This document shows, in pieces, positions 25,065 through 33,646 of a stretch of 47,891 bases of DNA. The notes beneath the pieces were generated by a model. That model worked only from the letters and a program-made list of their open reading frames with translations. It did not search any database and had not been told where the DNA came from. The translations under genes were made by a program, and so were the position numbers. The stretch lies in NCBI RefSeq assembly GCF_002904295.1, contig NZ_PPHG01000068.1:8607-56497 (forward strand), given 5' to 3'. This DNA comes from Amycolatopsis sp. CA-128772 (GTDB lineage: Bacteria; Actinomycetota; Actinomycetes; Mycobacteriales; Pseudonocardiaceae). Positions within the stretch are counted from its first letter, which is position 1; the number at the start of each line of letters is the position of its first letter.

Positions 25065-26099
25065 TCAGCTCGCGTACGCGCGGAGGCGGTCCGCCCGCTC
25101 GCCCTGGCGCAGCTTCGACATGACCTCGCGCTCGATCTGGCGGACGCGCTCGCGGGAGAGCCCGAAGTGCTTGCCGATCTGGTCGAGCGTGCGCGGCTGG
25201 CCGTCGTCAAGGCCGTAGCGCAGGCGGATCACGTGCTGCTCGCGGTCGTCCAGCGTCGCGAGGACGCGGCGCAGGTCGTCCTGCAGGAGGCCCGAGATCA
25301 CGGCGCTCTCCGCGTCCGTCGCCTCGGAGTCCTCGATGAAGTCGCCCAGCGGGGCGTCTTCCTCGGTGCCGACCGGCATGTCGAGGCTTACCGGGTCACG
25401 CGAGTGGTCGAGCAGGTCCGAGATCTTGTGCGCCGGGATGCCCGACTCGGCCGCCAGCTCCTCGTGCGTCGCGTCGCGGCCGAGCTGCTGGTGCAGGTCG
25501 CGCTTGATGCGGGCCAGCTTGTTCACCTGTTCCACCAGGTGGACCGGCAGCCGGATGGTGCGGCCCTGGTCGGCCATGCCCCGGGTGATCGCCTGGCGGA
25601 TCCACCACGTGGCGTACGTCGAGAACTTGAACCCCTTGGAGTAGTCGAACTTCTCCACCGCGCGGATCAGACCCAGGTTCCCCTCCTGGATCAGGTCGAG
25701 CAGCGGCATCCCCCGGCCGGTGTAGCGCTTGGCGAGCGAGACCACCAGGCGGAGGTTGGCCTCCAGCAGGTGGTTCTTCGCCACGTGCCCGTCGCGGACC
25801 AGGGCGGCCAGCTCGGTGCGGCGCTTCGCGGTGAGCTCTTCCGCGGTGTCCAGCATGTGCTGGGCGAAGACCCCGGCCTCGATGCGCTTGGCCAGCTCGA
25901 CCTCGTCGGCCGCGCTGAGCAGGGCCGTCTTGCCGATGCCGTTGAGGTAGACGCGGACGAGGTCGGCGGCGGGGCTCTGGGCGTCGAGGTCGGCGTCGGT
26001 GAGCATCCCCATGCTCACCGGCGGCGGCTCCTCGGACACCTGAGCCGGGATGCGCTCGCGAATCCCGCGCGACTCGCGTTCGAGAGTCTGGACTGACAT
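25065..26099 (-). CDS. sigB: RNA polymerase sigma factor SigB (group 2, primary-like)
   Basis: A 344-aa sigma-70 protein lacking region 1.1. Region 1.2 begins DAQSPAADLVRVYLNGIG near residue 39; region 2 carries LIQEGNLGLIRAVEKFDYSKG and FKFSTYATWWIRQAITR; region 4 ends with TLDQIGKHFGLSRERVRQIE. The text follows mycobacterial SigB almost throughout, a stress and stationary-phase sigma that recognises promoters close to those of the housekeeping factor. Start is the ATG at 26099 with GGGAGG upstream. Transcribed alone, with about 290 bp of upstream DNA before dtd. Confidence 0.93.
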   Translation of the reverse strand: MSVQTLERESRGIRERIPAQVSEEPPPVSMGMLTDADLDAQSPAADLVRVYLNGIGKTALLSAADEVELAKRIEAGVFAQHMLDTAEELTAKRRTELAALVRDGHVAKNHLLEANLRLVVSLAKRYTGRGMPLLDLIQEGNLGLIRAVEKFDYSKGFKFSTYATWWIRQAITRGMADQGRTIRLPVHLVEQVNKLARIKRDLHQQLGRDATHEELAAESGIPAHKISDLLDHSRDPVSLDMPVGTEEDAPLGDFIEDSEATDAESAVISGLLQDDLRRVLATLDDREQHVIRLRYGLDDGQPRTLDQIGKHFGLSRERVRQIEREVMSKLRQGERADRLRAYAS

Positions 26100-26380
26100 T
26101 CTGCCTCCCCGGTCACGGGCTGAACGTGCTGCTGCGGTCGTCCACCGGGTGCGTACCCGCGCACCGGGGCCTGTGGATCCCGGGACGCCGGTCCGGCCGG
26201 CTTGGCTGGACATCTGGCACAACGCTCCGGGTTCCCAAAACGTTCCCGGCTCGTCACCGGAGAAGACGGCTGCCGGAGCGATCCGGTTGCTCAACCAATG
26301 CTGAGCTTTTGCTGAGAACGTTCCGTGACGGGGAAACCTGAGAATTCCCTATGAATCCGGCGGAAATCGAACCGGAGGGC

Positions 26381-26396
26381 AGTGGTCTAGACCTCT
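26381..26396. promoter_or_regulatory. dre-like (DasR-type) operator
   Basis: AGTGGTCTAGACCTCT matches 14 of 16 positions of the Streptomyces dre consensus ACTGGTCTAGACCACT, including the perfect core GGTCTAGACC. It overlaps the dtd stop codon and lies about 280 bp upstream of sigB. A DasR-like regulator is encoded at 19891. Confidence 0.5.
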
Positions 26397-26812
26397 ACGA
26401 CAACCGTGAACGGACCGTCGTTCACGCTGGAGACCGCCATCATCGCCCCGAACCGCCCCGTCGCCACGGCGGCGCCGCGGCCGCGCAGCTCGGCTACGAC
26501 GGTGTCCACCAACGGCTCCGCGACCTCCGGCCGGGCGGCCTGTGTCCACGACGGCCGGCGCCCTTTCTTCGTGTCGCCGTAGAGGGTGAACTGGCTCACC
26601 ACGAGCAGTGGCGCATTCGCCGTGGCGCATGATTCCTCGCCGCGCAACAGTCGCAGTTCGTGGAGTTTGCGCGCCATCGTGGCCGCCTTCGCGGCGTCGT
26701 CGTCGACGTGGATTCCCAGCAGCACAAGCAAACCCGGCTCGTCGATCGCGCCGACGACCGCGCCGTCGACCGTCACGTCCGCCCGCGTGACGCGGGCCGC
26801 GACCGCCCTCAC
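26387..26812 (-). CDS. dtd: D-aminoacyl-tRNA deacylase
   Basis: A 141-aa enzyme that frees tRNA from mischarged D-amino acids and glycine. Both signature motifs are present: SQFTLYGDTKKGRRPSW near residue 75 and the C-terminal NDGPFTVVVE (the NxPxT motif), with GRFGAMMAV before it. Length is normal. The GTG start at 26812 overlaps the stop of the upstream methyltransferase by 4 nt, so the two are translationally coupled. The 26100-26386 stretch downstream is the sigB promoter region, with a GGTTGCTCAACC inverted repeat at 26284 and a doubled TGCTGAG near 26299. Confidence 0.94.
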   Translation of the reverse strand: MRAVAARVTRADVTVDGAVVGAIDEPGLLVLLGIHVDDDAAKAATMARKLHELRLLRGEESCATANAPLLVVSQFTLYGDTKKGRRPSWTQAARPEVAEPLVDTVVAELRGRGAAVATGRFGAMMAVSSVNDGPFTVVVEV

Positions 26813-28311
26813 CGGTCCGCCGGGACGAGCATCCCGTGCCGGACGAGCTCGCGGACGACGGGCAGCGCGGCGGCGGCCAGCTCTTCGGACGAAAGGCCCT
26901 GCGCGGCCGCCAAGAGCTCGATCAGGTCCTCCAGGGGCAGGGCGCCGCGGCAGCCCGCCAGCAGCCGGGTGGCCAGCTCGTCGACCTCGTGCTGCCAGCC
27001 CGGCCCGTCGGTGCGGTGCAGCCGCCGGATGGTCGTCGCCCAGCCCTCGTCGCCGGGTTCGTCGACGCTTTCCAGCAAAACCGTGTCGGGGACCACAAAA
27101 CGGACATCGAGTAATGAATCACCCGATTCGCGCAACCATTCCACCCGGTCGAGCCAGCCGGCCGCTTCCGGACCCAGCGGGTCGTCGTAGGCCTGGCGCA
27201 GGTCCTCGCACACCACCGTCGGCGTCCGCCCGGCCGCCCGCCGCAGCGTGACGAACCCGAAGCCGATGCCCCGGACGTCGTTCGCGGCGAACCAGTCCAG
27301 CCACGCCGCCGCCTTCGCCCGGCCCTCCGGCGAGCGCGGGTCGAGGCCCGCGTCCCGCAGCCACGTGCCGACGTAGAGCGCCGGATCGGCGACGTCCCGC
27401 TGCACGAACCAGGCGTCGGTCTCGGCGGGCAGCCAGCGGCTCACCCGGTCGGCCCAGTCCTCGCGGGAGGTGTGCAGCCAGGAGGCGAGCAGGTGGCCGG
27501 TACCGCCGTCGTTGAGGAAGCCGGGCAGCTGCCGCACGACCAGCGCGCTCGCGTCGTCGCCGGCCAGCCCGGAGTCGCGGTAGGTGTAGTCGACCCGCGC
27601 CGGGCCGACCACGAACGGCGGGTTGCAGACCACCTGGTCGAACCGCCGCCGCGCGACCGGGGCGAACCACTCGCCGCGGACCAGCTCGACGTCCAGTTCG
27701 TTGAGCCGGAAGGTCGCCGCGGCCAGGGCCAGGGCCCGCGCCGAGACGTCGGTCGCGGTGACGCGCTGGGCGTGCCGGGTCGCGTGCAGCGCCTGGACGC
27801 CGTTGCCGGTGCCCAGGTCGAGCAGCGTGCCGACCGGACGCCGGCTGGTCGCGCGGATCAGCGACAGCGACGCGTGGCCGACGCCGAGTACGTGGTCTTC
27901 GGGCACCGTGGTGCCCAGCACGTCGGCGTCGAGGTCGGAGACGACCCACCAGGAGCCTTCCTCGTCGCCGTGCGGCCGGATGTCCAGCGCGGCGCGGTAG
28001 CCGCTGTCGACGCCCGCCAGCACCCCGGCGGCGACGGCGTCTTCGGGGGAGAGGGGCGCGAAGGCGGCCTTGACGGCGGTCTCCGGCTCGGTGCCGCCGA
28101 GCAGGAACAGCCGGATCAGCGTGCCGAGGTCACCCGCGTCCCGGCTCGCGCGTTCGGCCGGCACCGGCTCGCCTCGGCCCAGCGCCGCGTGCGCGGCCCC
28201 GCCGAGGGCCGCCACCACGCCGTCGGCGTCGTAGGCGGTGCGCCGGAAGGCCTCGCGCAGCCGCGCGCAGACGTCGTCGGACAGGTCGGGCAATGCGCTT
28301 CGCGTGCTCAC
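26809..28311 (-). CDS. Class I SAM-dependent methyltransferase (RsmC/HemK-like)
   Basis: A 500-aa methyltransferase. Motif I is DLGTGNGVQALHA near residue 160; motif IV is VCNPPFVVG near 230, the NPPF/Y signature of enzymes that methylate exocyclic amino groups of bases or glutamine. The N-terminal 130 residues and the C-terminal 200 are specific to an actinobacterial family without a firmly known target; rRNA or protein substrates are both possible. The start is the GTG at 28311; the longer frame would run into the divergent M20 gene. Operon with dtd. Confidence 0.85.
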   Translation of the reverse strand: MSTRSALPDLSDDVCARLREAFRRTAYDADGVVAALGGAAHAALGRGEPVPAERASRDAGDLGTLIRLFLLGGTEPETAVKAAFAPLSPEDAVAAGVLAGVDSGYRAALDIRPHGDEEGSWWVVSDLDADVLGTTVPEDHVLGVGHASLSLIRATSRRPVGTLLDLGTGNGVQALHATRHAQRVTATDVSARALALAAATFRLNELDVELVRGEWFAPVARRRFDQVVCNPPFVVGPARVDYTYRDSGLAGDDASALVVRQLPGFLNDGGTGHLLASWLHTSREDWADRVSRWLPAETDAWFVQRDVADPALYVGTWLRDAGLDPRSPEGRAKAAAWLDWFAANDVRGIGFGFVTLRRAAGRTPTVVCEDLRQAYDDPLGPEAAGWLDRVEWLRESGDSLLDVRFVVPDTVLLESVDEPGDEGWATTIRRLHRTDGPGWQHEVDELATRLLAGCRGALPLEDLIELLAAAQGLSSEELAAAALPVVRELVRHGMLVPADR

Positions 28312-28330
28312 GGTGGGTAATGCTGCCACG

Positions 28331-29605
28331 ATGGCCCCCGTGACCCTTGAACGCGTCCTCGCCCCGCTCGACGCGGCGCTGCCCGAACTCGAAGCGCTGT
28401 ACATCGACCTCCACCGGCACCCGGAGCTCTCCTTCGCCGAGACCCGCACGGCGGCCGAGCTGGCCCGGCGGCTGGAGGCGGACGGCTACGAGGTGCACAC
28501 CGGCATCGCCGGCACCGGCGTGCTGGGCGTGCTGCGCAACGGCGAGGGACCGGCGGTGCTGCTGCGGGCCGACATCGACGCGCTGCCGGTCGAGGAGAAG
28601 ACCGGGCTGTCCTACGCCAGCACCGCCCGCGGCACCGACGAGCACGGCACCGACGTCCCGGTGATGCACGCCTGCGGGCACGACATGCACGCCACCTGGC
28701 TCTCCGGCGCCGCCGCGCTGCTCGCGAAGGGGCGCGACACGTGGTCCGGCACGCTGCTGGTGGTGTTTCAGCCGGGGGAGGAGAGCGCGGGCGGCGCGTC
28801 GGCGATGGTCCGCGACGGCCTGTTCGACATCGCGGGGAAGCCCGACGTCGTGTTCGGGCAGCACCTGGTGCCCGGCCCGGCCGGCTGGGTGCTCACCCGG
28901 CCCGGCGTGATCATGGCCGCGACCGACACGCTGCGCGTCACCCTGCACGGGCGCGGCGGGCACGGTTCGCGCCCGGAGACCACCGTCGACCCGGCCGTGC
29001 TGGCCGCGTCCGTGGTGCTCAAGCTGCAGACGATCGTCTCGCGGGAGATCGCCGCCACCGACTCGGCCGTGGTCACGGTCGGTTCGCTGCACGTGGGCAC
29101 CGCGGCCAACGTGATCGCCGACGACGCCGTCCTGGAGGTCAACGTCCGGTCGTTCGACCAGGCCGTGCGCGAGCGGGTGCTGGCCGCGGTCGAGCGGATC
29201 GTCCACGGCGAGGCGGCCACGGCCGGGGCGCCGAAGCCGCCGGACGTCGAGCGGTCCGGCGCCTACCCGATCACCGAGAACGACGAAGCCGCCAACGACG
29301 CGCTCACCGAGGCGTTCCGCGGCCACTTCGGCACCGACGTCGTGCTGCCGGCGCCCCTGATCACCGGCAGTGAGGACTTCAGCGAGTTCGGCCGCGCGGC
29401 CGGCGTGCCGTCGGTGTTCTGGCTGGTCGGCGGCTACGACCCGCAGACGGTGATCACGGCGATGACCGAGGGCCGGTTCGAGCGCGACATCCCGTCGAAC
29501 CACTCGCCGCGGTTCGCCCCGGTCCTGCACCCGACCCTGCGCACCGGCATCGAAACCCTCGTCGTGGCGGCGTTGAGCAAGATGCGTCACCCAGGTGTCG
29601 GATGA
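28331..29605 (+). CDS. M20 family amidohydrolase
   Basis: A 424-aa metal-dependent amidohydrolase, the second M20D member of the window. Ligands are visible in MHACGHDMHATW and the QPGEES pair of Glu; HGRGGHGSRPE marks the dimerisation-domain His that reaches the active site; the C-terminal TGSEDFSEFG motif is present. It has an insertion of Asp/Glu/His before the CGHD motif (STARGTDEHGTDVPV) absent from the first copy. Start ATG at 28331, 19 bp from the divergent methyltransferase. DUF3099 follows, probably co-transcribed. Confidence 0.9.
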   Translation: MAPVTLERVLAPLDAALPELEALYIDLHRHPELSFAETRTAAELARRLEADGYEVHTGIAGTGVLGVLRNGEGPAVLLRADIDALPVEEKTGLSYASTARGTDEHGTDVPVMHACGHDMHATWLSGAAALLAKGRDTWSGTLLVVFQPGEESAGGASAMVRDGLFDIAGKPDVVFGQHLVPGPAGWVLTRPGVIMAATDTLRVTLHGRGGHGSRPETTVDPAVLAASVVLKLQTIVSREIAATDSAVVTVGSLHVGTAANVIADDAVLEVNVRSFDQAVRERVLAAVERIVHGEAATAGAPKPPDVERSGAYPITENDEAANDALTEAFRGHFGTDVVLPAPLITGSEDFSEFGRAAGVPSVFWLVGGYDPQTVITAMTEGRFERDIPSNHSPRFAPVLHPTLRTGIETLVVAALSKMRHPGVG

Positions 29606-29643
29606 ACCGCGCAAGTGGGACGATGGACAGCGGAGGTGGTGCA

Positions 29644-29958
29644 GTGACCACGCCCGCCAAGGACTCGGACCCGGTGCTGATCACCGGGGCGGCCCCGTCG
29701 TACGAAGAGCAGTTCGCCGCGCGCAAGCGCAAGTACGTGATCATGATGGCCTGCCGGATCCCGTGCCTGATCCTCGCCGGGCTGACCTACCACACCTGGT
29801 GGCTGGCGCTGGGGTTCCTCGCGATCTCGGTGCCGCTGCCGTGGATCGCGGTGCTGATCGCCAACGACCGCCCGCCCCGCAAGTCCGAGCAGGTGAACAC
29901 CTACCGGCACGAGGCGAAGGCGATCGAAGGCACCAGCCACCGCGTCATCGACGGCTGA
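29644..29958 (+). CDS. DUF3099 family membrane protein
   Basis: A 104-aa small membrane protein of the actinobacterial DUF3099 family. It has two hydrophobic segments around residues 34-75 (IMMACRIPCLILAGLTY, then LGFLAISVPLPWIAVLI) separated by a short loop with TWW, and a basic cytoplasmic tail (NDRPPRK). Function unknown. The start chosen is the GTG at 29644, eight bases after GGAGG; an ATG at 29602 that overlaps the upstream stop by 4 nt would add 14 residues. It ends 4 bp before a 26-bp palindrome. Confidence 0.82.
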   Translation: MTTPAKDSDPVLITGAAPSYEEQFAARKRKYVIMMACRIPCLILAGLTYHTWWLALGFLAISVPLPWIAVLIANDRPPRKSEQVNTYRHEAKAIEGTSHRVIDG

Positions 29959-29961
29959 AAC

Positions 29962-29987
29962 GCGGCACTTTCACGTGAAAGTGCCGC
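29962..29987. terminator. 26-bp perfect palindrome with CTTTCACGTGAAAG core
   Basis: Thirteen-bp arms centred at 29974/29975, between the convergent DUF3099 and psuK genes, 4 and 6 bp from their stops. Shares CACTTTCACGTGAAAGTG with the other copies. Probable bidirectional terminator (inference; no U-tract). Confidence 0.7.
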
Positions 29988-29992
29988 TTCTC

Positions 29993-30865
29993 TCACCCGG
30001 GCTGGGGGCCTACCTTCCCGACGGCGAGCGCGCCCAGGCGGGTTCCGTGCCGTAGGACGTCCACAGTGGACTCGCCGGCCAGCCAGCCGGTGAGCACGCC
30101 GGCGTCGAAGGCGTCGCCCGCACCGGTCGAGTCGATGCACTCCGCCTCGACCGCCGGGACGCTGGTGACGCCGTCCGCGCCGACCCAGCTGGCGCCTTCG
30201 AGGCCCGCCGTGACCACGACTGCGCCGACCGTGCCGAGCAGTTCCTTCGCCGAGGCCGGGTCGGCCGAACCGGTCAGCGCGACCAGCTCTTCGGTGTTCG
30301 GCATCAGCAGGTCGACGCCGCGGACGTCGGCCAGGAACGCGGCCGGGTCGGTGATGTGCGCGGCTGCTTGGGGGTCGACGGACGTCGTCAGCCCGGCTTC
30401 CTTCGCCGCGGCCAGCGCGGCGAGCCCGGCCGCGCGCGACGGCGGGTCGAGCAGCACGTACCCGGACAGGTGCAGGTGGCTCGCCCCTTCGAGCGCCTCG
30501 GGCGTGACGTCGGCGGGCGCGAAGCGCTGGTTCGCGCCCCGGTCGGCCAGCATGCTGCGCTGCCCGGACCCGTCGACCATGACGACGACGCAGCACGTCG
30601 GCGCCTCGGGGTCGACGGCGAACGCGCACCGCACGCCCGCCGCCTCCAGCTCGGCCCGGATGAGCCGGCCGCCCGGGTCGTCGCCGATCCGCGCGAGCAG
30701 CGTCGTCTCCGCGCCGAGGTGCCGCAGCCACAGCGCCGTGTTGGCGCCCGAGCCGCCGCCGGTGAACCGGATCTTCGCGCGGGCGTCGCCGCCGTGCGGC
30801 AACGGCTTGTCGTGCCGGGCGATCACGTCCAGGGCCGCGTCGCCGACCACCACGATGCCACTCAT
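29993..30865 (-). CDS. psuK: Pseudouridine kinase (PfkB family)
   Basis: A 290-aa ribokinase-fold sugar kinase. The PfkB signatures are FTGGGSGANTALWLRHLG near residue 34 and the C-terminal DSTGAGDAFDAG near 243, which holds the catalytic Asp and anion hole. The 4-nt overlap with the upstream psuG gene makes phosphorylation of pseudouridine the best-supported function: the product, pseudouridine 5'-phosphate, is the PsuG substrate. Start is the ATG at 30865. A copy of TCCACWGTGGA lies inside at 30060 and encodes STVD. Confidence 0.85.
   Translation of the reverse strand: MSGIVVVGDAALDVIARHDKPLPHGGDARAKIRFTGGGSGANTALWLRHLGAETTLLARIGDDPGGRLIRAELEAAGVRCAFAVDPEAPTCCVVVMVDGSGQRSMLADRGANQRFAPADVTPEALEGASHLHLSGYVLLDPPSRAAGLAALAAAKEAGLTTSVDPQAAAHITDPAAFLADVRGVDLLMPNTEELVALTGSADPASAKELLGTVGAVVVTAGLEGASWVGADGVTSVPAVEAECIDSTGAGDAFDAGVLTGWLAGESTVDVLRHGTRLGALAVGKVGPQPG
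30060..30070. repeat. Dispersed palindrome TCCACAGTGGA
   Basis: Inside psuK; read TCC ACT GTG GAC on its strand. With one more base each side it is a 13-nt palindrome (30059-30071). Confidence 0.75.
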
Positions 30866-31767
30866 GCCAGCGCCACCGCGACCTCGGTGGCCAGCTTGGC
30901 GTTGTTCAGCACCAGCGCTTCGTTCGCGTCGATGCTCACACCGCCGCTCGCGGTGTGGAAGTGCTCCAGCAGCACCGGCGTGACCTCGGCGCCGTGCACG
31001 CCCTGCTCTTCGACGAGCGCGAGCCCCTCGGCGAGCAGCCGGTCGTGCAGTTCTTTGTCCATTTCGGACGCCGCGGGGATCGGATTCGCCAGCAGGACAC
31101 CGGAACTCGCGTAGGCGCGGTGCGCGTCGATCACGGCGGCCGCCTGCTTCGGGTCGTCGACCCGCCAGCCGACCTGGTGTCCCGACGAGCGCAGGTAGAA
31201 CGCCGGGAAGTCGTCGGTGCGGTAGCCCAGCACCGGCACCGAGTTCGTCTCCAGCACCTCGAGGGTGGCCGGGATGTCGAGCACGGACTTCACCCCGGAG
31301 CAGACGACCACCGTCGGCACCTTCGCCAGCACGCCGAGGTCGGCCGAGACGTCCCAGGACTGCGCCGCCCCGACGTGCACGCCGCCGAGCCCGCCGGTGG
31401 CGAACACGCCGATCCCGGCCGCGGCGGCCAGCGCCGACGTGCTCGCCACGGTCGTCGCGCCCGAGCGGCCGAGGCCGACGGCCGGGCCGAGGTCGCGCAG
31501 CGAGAGCTTGTCCAGGCCGGCGTCCGGCGCGCAGACGCGCTCGAGCTCGGCGGGGGAGAGGCCGACCACGACCCGCCCGTCGAGCACCGCGATCGTGGCC
31601 GGGACGGCGCCGCCGTCGCGGACCACGCCTTCGAGCCGGCGGGCGACGTCGAGGTTGCGGCCCGGCGGCAGGCCGTGGGACAGGATGGTGCTCTCCAGCG
31701 CGACGACGGGGTGCCCGTCACGCAGCGCCGAGGCGACCTCTTCGTGCAGCGAGAGTGCGGTAGTCAC
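30862..31767 (-). CDS. psuG: Pseudouridine-5'-phosphate glycosidase
   Basis: A 301-aa C-C glycosidase that splits pseudouridine 5'-phosphate into uracil and ribose 5-phosphate. Family landmarks are VVALESTILSHGLP near residue 21, ATGGLGGVHVGA near 123, the Lys-containing VCSGVKSVLDIPATLE near 155 and LLANPIP near 225. Length matches the family. The start is the GTG at 31767. First gene of the psuG-psuK operon; the HD-domain gene ends only 9 bp upstream, so all four minus-strand genes from 33182 may be read through. Confidence 0.93.
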   Translation of the reverse strand: MTTALSLHEEVASALRDGHPVVALESTILSHGLPPGRNLDVARRLEGVVRDGGAVPATIAVLDGRVVVGLSPAELERVCAPDAGLDKLSLRDLGPAVGLGRSGATTVASTSALAAAAGIGVFATGGLGGVHVGAAQSWDVSADLGVLAKVPTVVVCSGVKSVLDIPATLEVLETNSVPVLGYRTDDFPAFYLRSSGHQVGWRVDDPKQAAAVIDAHRAYASSGVLLANPIPAASEMDKELHDRLLAEGLALVEEQGVHGAEVTPVLLEHFHTASGGVSIDANEALVLNNAKLATEVAVALA

Positions 31768-31776
31768 GAGAGACCA

Positions 31777-32394
31777 TCATCGGTGATCGCCCCGCGCCCG
31801 GCGCCAGTGGGTCAGCTCGGCGGTGAGGTTCTCCGCGGCGGCGCTCGCCCAGCGTGTCCGCGCGGCTTCGCTGCGGTAGAGCTCGCGCGCGAGCATGCGT
31901 TCCAGGACTTCGATGCGGCCTTCGCGCCAGACGTCGTCGGGGTACTTCGCGTACTCCTCGCGCACTCCGCGGGCGTACGCCGCGTACCGCTCTTCGGACG
32001 CGCCGAGGACGGCGAGGTCGGCGTCGAGCAGGGCGGTGGCCAAGAGGTCGTCCGGCGGTGCGTCGTGCTTGATCGTGGCGAGGATCAGGCCCTCGACGCG
32101 CTCGACGTGCGCTTCGGAGACTCCTGACAGGGCTTCGCGGGCCCAGGCGGCGCTGGCGCGTTCGTCTTCGCCGGGCTTCGCGTCGTACACGACGTCGTGG
32201 GTCCAAGCCGCGACGGCGACGATCGCGCGATCGGTGTCGCCGAGGCCGCCGGCCAGCCAGGCCGAGTCACGCGCGACGGCGGCCGCGTGGGTGAGCGTGT
32301 GGTAGCGGCGGTGGGGCTCGGCGTACCGGGCCTGCAGCCGCGGCCACGCAGCGGACGTGCCGTTCAGCGCGGCGACGGCGTCGGGCCACTCCAT
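31777..32394 (-). CDS. HD-superfamily metal-dependent phosphohydrolase-like protein
   Basis: A 205-aa all-helical protein of the predicted metal-dependent HD superfamily (COG4339-like). Metal ligands are suggested by RRYHTLTHAAAV near residue 30 and the HD pair in WTHDVVYD near 65, with LDADLAVLG further on. The substrate is unknown. Its ATG shares one base with the stop of the upstream SpoOM gene (TGATG), indicating coupled translation. Confidence 0.82.
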   Translation of the reverse strand: MEWPDAVAALNGTSAAWPRLQARYAEPHRRYHTLTHAAAVARDSAWLAGGLGDTDRAIVAVAAWTHDVVYDAKPGEDERASAAWAREALSGVSEAHVERVEGLILATIKHDAPPDDLLATALLDADLAVLGASEERYAAYARGVREEYAKYPDDVWREGRIEVLERMLARELYRSEAARTRWASAAAENLTAELTHWRRARGDHR

Positions 32395-33182
32395 CAGTCG
32401 AAGATCCCGCGCGGCCGGGCGAGGAGGTCGAGCCACCCTTCGAGCTGCTTCTCCCAGTCAAAGTCCGGCTTCATCGTGAACATTCCGAGGAAGTCCTGGC
32501 CGCGGCCGCCGAACCCGCCGGTCTTGCTGACCCGGACCCGCTTGGTGACCTCCAGTACGACGTCGGTGCGCTCGGCCGACGTCAGGAAGGTGACCGCGAC
32601 CTGGGAGAAGGCGCTCGCGAAGCGCGGCGAAGGCGCGAAGCGGATCTCCTGGAAGAACGGCAGCTGCTGGCGGGCGCCGTCGACCCGGCCCTGCTCGAGG
32701 ACCGCCTCGCGGAAGGTGAAGCCGAGCCGGCTCAGCGCGTCGAGGATGCGCTTCTGCGCGGGGAGCGGCTCGACCGCGACGGCGTCGGCGTCGAACGGGT
32801 CGCTGACCGCGGCGGCCAGGTCGAGCTCGGCCCGGACGCCGACCGCCATCCCGGTCAGCGGCTTGGCGTAGACGCTGGTCACCGGCGTCTCCCAGGGCAG
32901 CGGCACCTCGAACGGGACGCGCACCTGCTGCCCGGCCCGGATGACCTCGGCACCCACCAGGTGCTGGGTGCCGAACGGGAGGTCTTCGGTCTTCTCGCCG
33001 CCGGGCACCTGGACGCGGGCCAGCAGCGTCACCGCGAGCCCGTTGATCTCCTGGTCGACCTCGCCGCCGAGGAGCAGCACCTCGCCGTGCAGCGGGCGGC
33101 CGGGGACGGCGGTGCGGTCGAGCAGGCGGGCGTCGATCCGCGCCCCGCCCGAGCCGAACGTCGCGAGCACCTTCTGGAACAT
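32394..33182 (-). CDS. SpoOM family protein
   Basis: A 262-aa protein of the Spo0M (sporulation-control) family, arrestin-like beta-sandwich. It begins MFQKVLATFGSGGARID and contains LHGEVLLLGGEVDQEINGL near residue 32; both are family features. Homologues in Bacillus influence sporulation and cell division; the role in actinobacteria is unknown. The C-terminal part (GGFGGRGQDFLGMF) is extended by a Trp-rich tail. Start is the ATG at 33182, divergent from DUF3039 across 57 bp. Confidence 0.85.
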   Translation of the reverse strand: MFQKVLATFGSGGARIDARLLDRTAVPGRPLHGEVLLLGGEVDQEINGLAVTLLARVQVPGGEKTEDLPFGTQHLVGAEVIRAGQQVRVPFEVPLPWETPVTSVYAKPLTGMAVGVRAELDLAAAVSDPFDADAVAVEPLPAQKRILDALSRLGFTFREAVLEQGRVDGARQQLPFFQEIRFAPSPRFASAFSQVAVTFLTSAERTDVVLEVTKRVRVSKTGGFGGRGQDFLGMFTMKPDFDWEKQLEGWLDLLARPRGIFD

Positions 33183-33239
33183 GCCGGGGATCCTGCCAGG
33201 CCGGGGACCCTTCGCGCGGGTCTCGGGCACAATGGCCGG

Positions 33240-33482
33240 GTGAGCACCGAGACGCTGACGAAGCCGGAGACCACGCCCGAGGGCACGGACACCACCGACG
33301 ACGACACCCCGAAGATGTTCCACTACGTGAAGAAGAACAAGATCGCCGAGAGCGCGGTCATGGGCACTCACGTGGTGGCGCTGTGCGGCGAGGTCTTCCC
33401 GGTGACGAAGTCGCCGAAGCCCGGGTCGCCGGTCTGCCCGGCCTGCAAGGAGATCTACGACAGTCTCCGCCCGGGCAAGTGA
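33240..33482 (+). CDS. DUF3039 family protein
   Basis: An 80-aa small protein of the actinobacterial DUF3039 family. The N-terminus is Thr/Glu/Asp-rich and disordered; the conserved part begins MFHYVKKNKIAESAVMG and carries a probable zinc site, LCGEVF plus VCPACKEIYDSL. Function unknown; family members are often near the DEAD/DEAH helicase found here at 39397. Start is the GTG at 33240. Confidence 0.88.
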   Translation: MSTETLTKPETTPEGTDTTDDDTPKMFHYVKKNKIAESAVMGTHVVALCGEVFPVTKSPKPGSPVCPACKEIYDSLRPGK

Positions 33483-33494
33483 ACCGGGCCTGAG

Positions 33495-33519
33495 CCCCGG
33501 CGGGGTGTCCCCGCCGGGG
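33495..33519 (+). terminator. Terminator hairpin after DUF3039
   Basis: CCCCGGCGGGG, TGT loop, CCCCGCCGGGG, followed by TTTCG. Confidence 0.75.
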
Positions 33520-33646
33520 TTTCGACCTGTCCGGAATCGGACAAGTCGTCGAACAAACGTGAAAAACCTTCATTCGGCGGGTGTGCCGGGTGCGGGAGTC
33601 CTGGTACATCCTCCGGACCAGGTTCCCTCACCCACCGGAGTCGCAC

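Noticed and set aside
26221..26330. KstR-like boxes near sigB (AACGTT-type half sites)
   Set aside because: The half sites AAC and GTT are directly adjacent instead of two bases apart, so they do not fit the consensus.
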